Of a DNA stretch of 64,000 bases, positions 62,377-64,000 are shown piece after piece (position 1 is the stretch's first letter; every line of letters begins with the position of its first letter). Source of the stretch: G963422745 sp963422745 (lineage in GTDB: Bacteria; Actinomycetota; Acidimicrobiia; Acidimicrobiales; Aldehydirespiratoraceae); contig OY730477.1 of assembly GCA_963422745.1 (NCBI GenBank), positions 1-64,000 of the forward strand, given 5' to 3'. A program made the position numbers and the translations under genes. A model generated the notes under the pieces. The model had not been told where the DNA came from. It worked only from the letters and a program-made list of their open reading frames with translations, and did not search any database.

Positions 62377-64000
62377 GCTGTTGGGACGGTGGCCACGCCG
62401 CTCGTCGGGATCGTCGGCAACCTCCACCCCCTCCACCGACGACACGATCGGAACGGCCTGGTCCCAATGGCTTACCCACTCCGCAGTGCCCGCCAGCGGC
62501 TTGTCAAGCCTGCCTCTCACAGGCTCTTCCCAATGGCTTACCCACTCCGCGGTGCCCGCTGGCGGCAACGGCTGCGATGGGCGTATATCCTCCGCCGTTA
62601 GATCGCGATAGACCCCGTCCTCGGAATAATCGACGGGATCGGATCCTGCCGCGGCGCCCCGCGCGGGGCGCCACAACCTTCGCTTGAGCATCATGCGACG
62701 AGGGCGACCGAGGCTGTACGAGAACAAGGCGAACAGTGAAACCACCATGACGCCAAGTCCGCCCACGATGATGTTGAGGGGAAGGTAGGCCGGAACCAGC
62801 GCGCCGATAACCCAAGCGATCTGAAACCGGGCCTCAAACCGGGCGAACGAACGGCCGTGATTAGCATCAGGTGCTGCTCGCTGTACGAAGCTGTCGAAAG
62901 CCAACTTTCCCGTCGTTGCGCCCCAGACGACGCCGAAACCCAACATGAAGGTACCGAAGAGGTTGCTGGCGAGCACGGCGAACAGCGCCGTTCCGCTTAT
63001 CGCCACCAGCGCCGTCTGCATCATCCGTTCCTCAGCTATTCGTTGACATAGCATCGGCGCGACGCGTGCCCCGACGAGCCCGCCCAAGGCAGCGCCAGCG
63101 AGCACCACCCCGAAATGCCATGCTGGCGCGGCTGGATCGCCGGTGATGTCAATGCCGCGAGCGGTGGCTGTAGCACCACCTATAGCAGATCCCAGGGTGC
63201 TCACATCAAGGCCGTCTTTGCCACCCCGGAACTCAAAGGCCAATAGGAACGTGACGAACCCCACGAGGCCTCTCAGGATGGCCGCAGCGTAGGCAGCCAA
63301 CAATACGGGAGCCTCGCGCAACTCAGCCCTTTCGGCGTCGGGCTGCGGCTCCGCGGCAACCACCACGGGGACTACCCGCACGGCCAGCACCGTTGTAGCA
63401 ACGAAACCCACGGTCGCCACTACGGCCGCCGATTCGGGCCCTCCCAACAACGAGACACCTGCGGCTACCACGATGCCCAGGGTTCCAGACACAGCTGAGA
63501 TCAATGCCAGCCGGCTGTTCGCCGGAACGAGATCACGATCCGAGCGAACCAGCGCTGGCACGACAGCGCTCTTGGCCACGATGTAGCTCTTTTGCAGCAC
63601 CAACAGACCGAACGCCAGCGGAAACAGCCAGAGCGTCTCAATGTGTCCGACCAGCAGGAGAGCTAGTACTGCCCGCCCGAAGGCAGTCGCGATCATCATC
63701 ATGCGACGGCCGCCGCTGATCCGGTCGATAGCGGGGCCGATCAGCGGGGCCACGACCGCAAACGGTGCCATGGTGATCAGCAGGTACAGCACGACCCTGG
63801 TGCGGGAGTCTTCGGGGCTGATCGAAAAGAAGATCGAACCGGCCAGGGTGACGGCAACGGCTGCATCGGAGGCCGCTCCCATGGCATGCATGCGGGCCAT
63901 CCGCATGAACGGTGACGGTTCAACACCGCCTTGTCGTCGCCGGGGCCTATGCACGAGACCGATCCGAGGCGAGTTGTTGAAGTCGCTGATGCGAGTCGAC
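62365..64000 (-). CDS. MFS transporter, possibly partial at the right edge
   Basis: At least 529 residues (GTG at 63954). The frame stays open to base 64000 without a stop, so the start may be outside the window. About 12 membrane spans (LYLLITMAPFAVVAPLIGPAIDRISGGRRMMMIATAFGRA is the loop 2-3 signature). The cytoplasmic tail contains GTAEWVSHW twice (about residues 470-505), a tandem duplication also visible in the DNA at 62463-62560. Substrate unknown. Confidence 0.85.
   Translation of the reverse strand, partial: STRISDFNNSPRIGLVHRPRRRQGGVEPSPFMRMARMHAMGAASDAAVAVTLAGSIFFSISPEDSRTRVVLYLLITMAPFAVVAPLIGPAIDRISGGRRMMMIATAFGRAVLALLLVGHIETLWLFPLAFGLLVLQKSYIVAKSAVVPALVRSDRDLVPANSRLALISAVSGTLGIVVAAGVSLLGGPESAAVVATVGFVATTVLAVRVVPVVVAAEPQPDAERAELREAPVLLAAYAAAILRGLVGFVTFLLAFEFRGGKDGLDVSTLGSAIGGATATARGIDITGDPAAPAWHFGVVLAGAALGGLVGARVAPMLCQRIAEERMMQTALVAISGTALFAVLASNLFGTFMLGFGVVWGATTGKLAFDSFVQRAAPDANHGRSFARFEARFQIAWVIGALVPAYLPLNIIVGGLGVMVVSLFALFSYSLGRPRRMMLKRRLWRPARGAAAGSDPVDYSEDGVYRDLTAEDIRPSQPLPPAGTAEWVSHWEEPVRGRLDKPLAGTAEWVSHWDQAVPIVSSVEGVEVADDPDERRGHRPNSSAL

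Overview
The window looks like a chromosomal piece of a GC-rich actinobacterium, most likely in or near the Acidimicrobiia. The support is two F420/luciferase-fold oxidoreductases, a mycothiol-type maleylpyruvate isomerase fold protein, a UPF0182 giant membrane protein, a PDZ/Lon-like (YlbL-type) protease, a DUF2342 zinc protease, a DivIVA-type coiled-coil protein, MreB, and lipoproteins with the Cys-Gly-Asp-Asp-Asp start common in that class. The taxonomic placement is inference. No rRNA, tRNA or integrase gene was recognised.

Region 1 (1-18.1 kb) is metabolic. A leftward operon encodes a ROK regulator, an M20 peptidase, a sugar-type ABC binding lipoprotein and permease, and a YhfX-type PLP enzyme that runs off the left edge. 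It is divergent from a large GH3 beta-glycosidase. After a carotenoid-oxygenase gene with its own strong promoter and operator comes a second leftward run. It holds a complete BMP-family ABC importer (binding lipoprotein, ATPase, two permeases) followed by a DsbA-fold isomerase-like protein, a DinB/maleylpyruvate-isomerase-like protein and two F420-type enzymes. It reads as an uptake and catabolism unit for an unidentified compound.

Region 2 (18.5-27.7 kb) is a three-gene anti-invader locus of the helicase-methylase-ATPase (Hma-like) kind: a SNF2 helicase with a DUF3883 tail, a DUF1156 DNA methylase and a DUF499 ATPase. The helicase gene contains an uninterrupted 14-base G tract, a candidate phase-variation switch. 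The ATPase has a PASTA-like domain near its C-terminus, which is unexpected in a cytosolic defence protein.

Region 3 (27.7-35 kb) holds two secreted zinc peptidase-like lipoproteins, a NagB deaminase with a 24-bp palindromic operator, a MarR regulator and a sulfatase. The spacers are full of short tandem duplications.

Region 4 (35.1-46.7 kb) is accessory DNA bracketed by a direct repeat of about 177 bp of the amidase 3' end. It carries an intact HipBA pair and a broken HigBA pair. It also has an AbiEi-like antitoxin next to a chimeric nucleotidyltransferase/NYN protein, and the ruins of a translationally coupled acyl-CoA/P450 catabolic cluster (acyl-CoA ligase, enoyl-CoA hydratases, two cytochrome P450 tails) among surviving SDR, HIBADH-like, VOC and NIPSNAP-like genes. 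A 55-bp repeat marks truncation points in this region.

Region 5 (46.5-64 kb) is ordinary chromosome: amidase, sulfurtransferase, acetyltransferase, UPF0182 protein, DivIVA-like protein, YlbL-type protease, HEAT protein, MoaE, MreB with a probable CTG start, epimerase, zinc protease and an MFS transporter that may run off the right edge. A 36/30-bp periodic repeat cluster lies at 53.5-53.8 kb.
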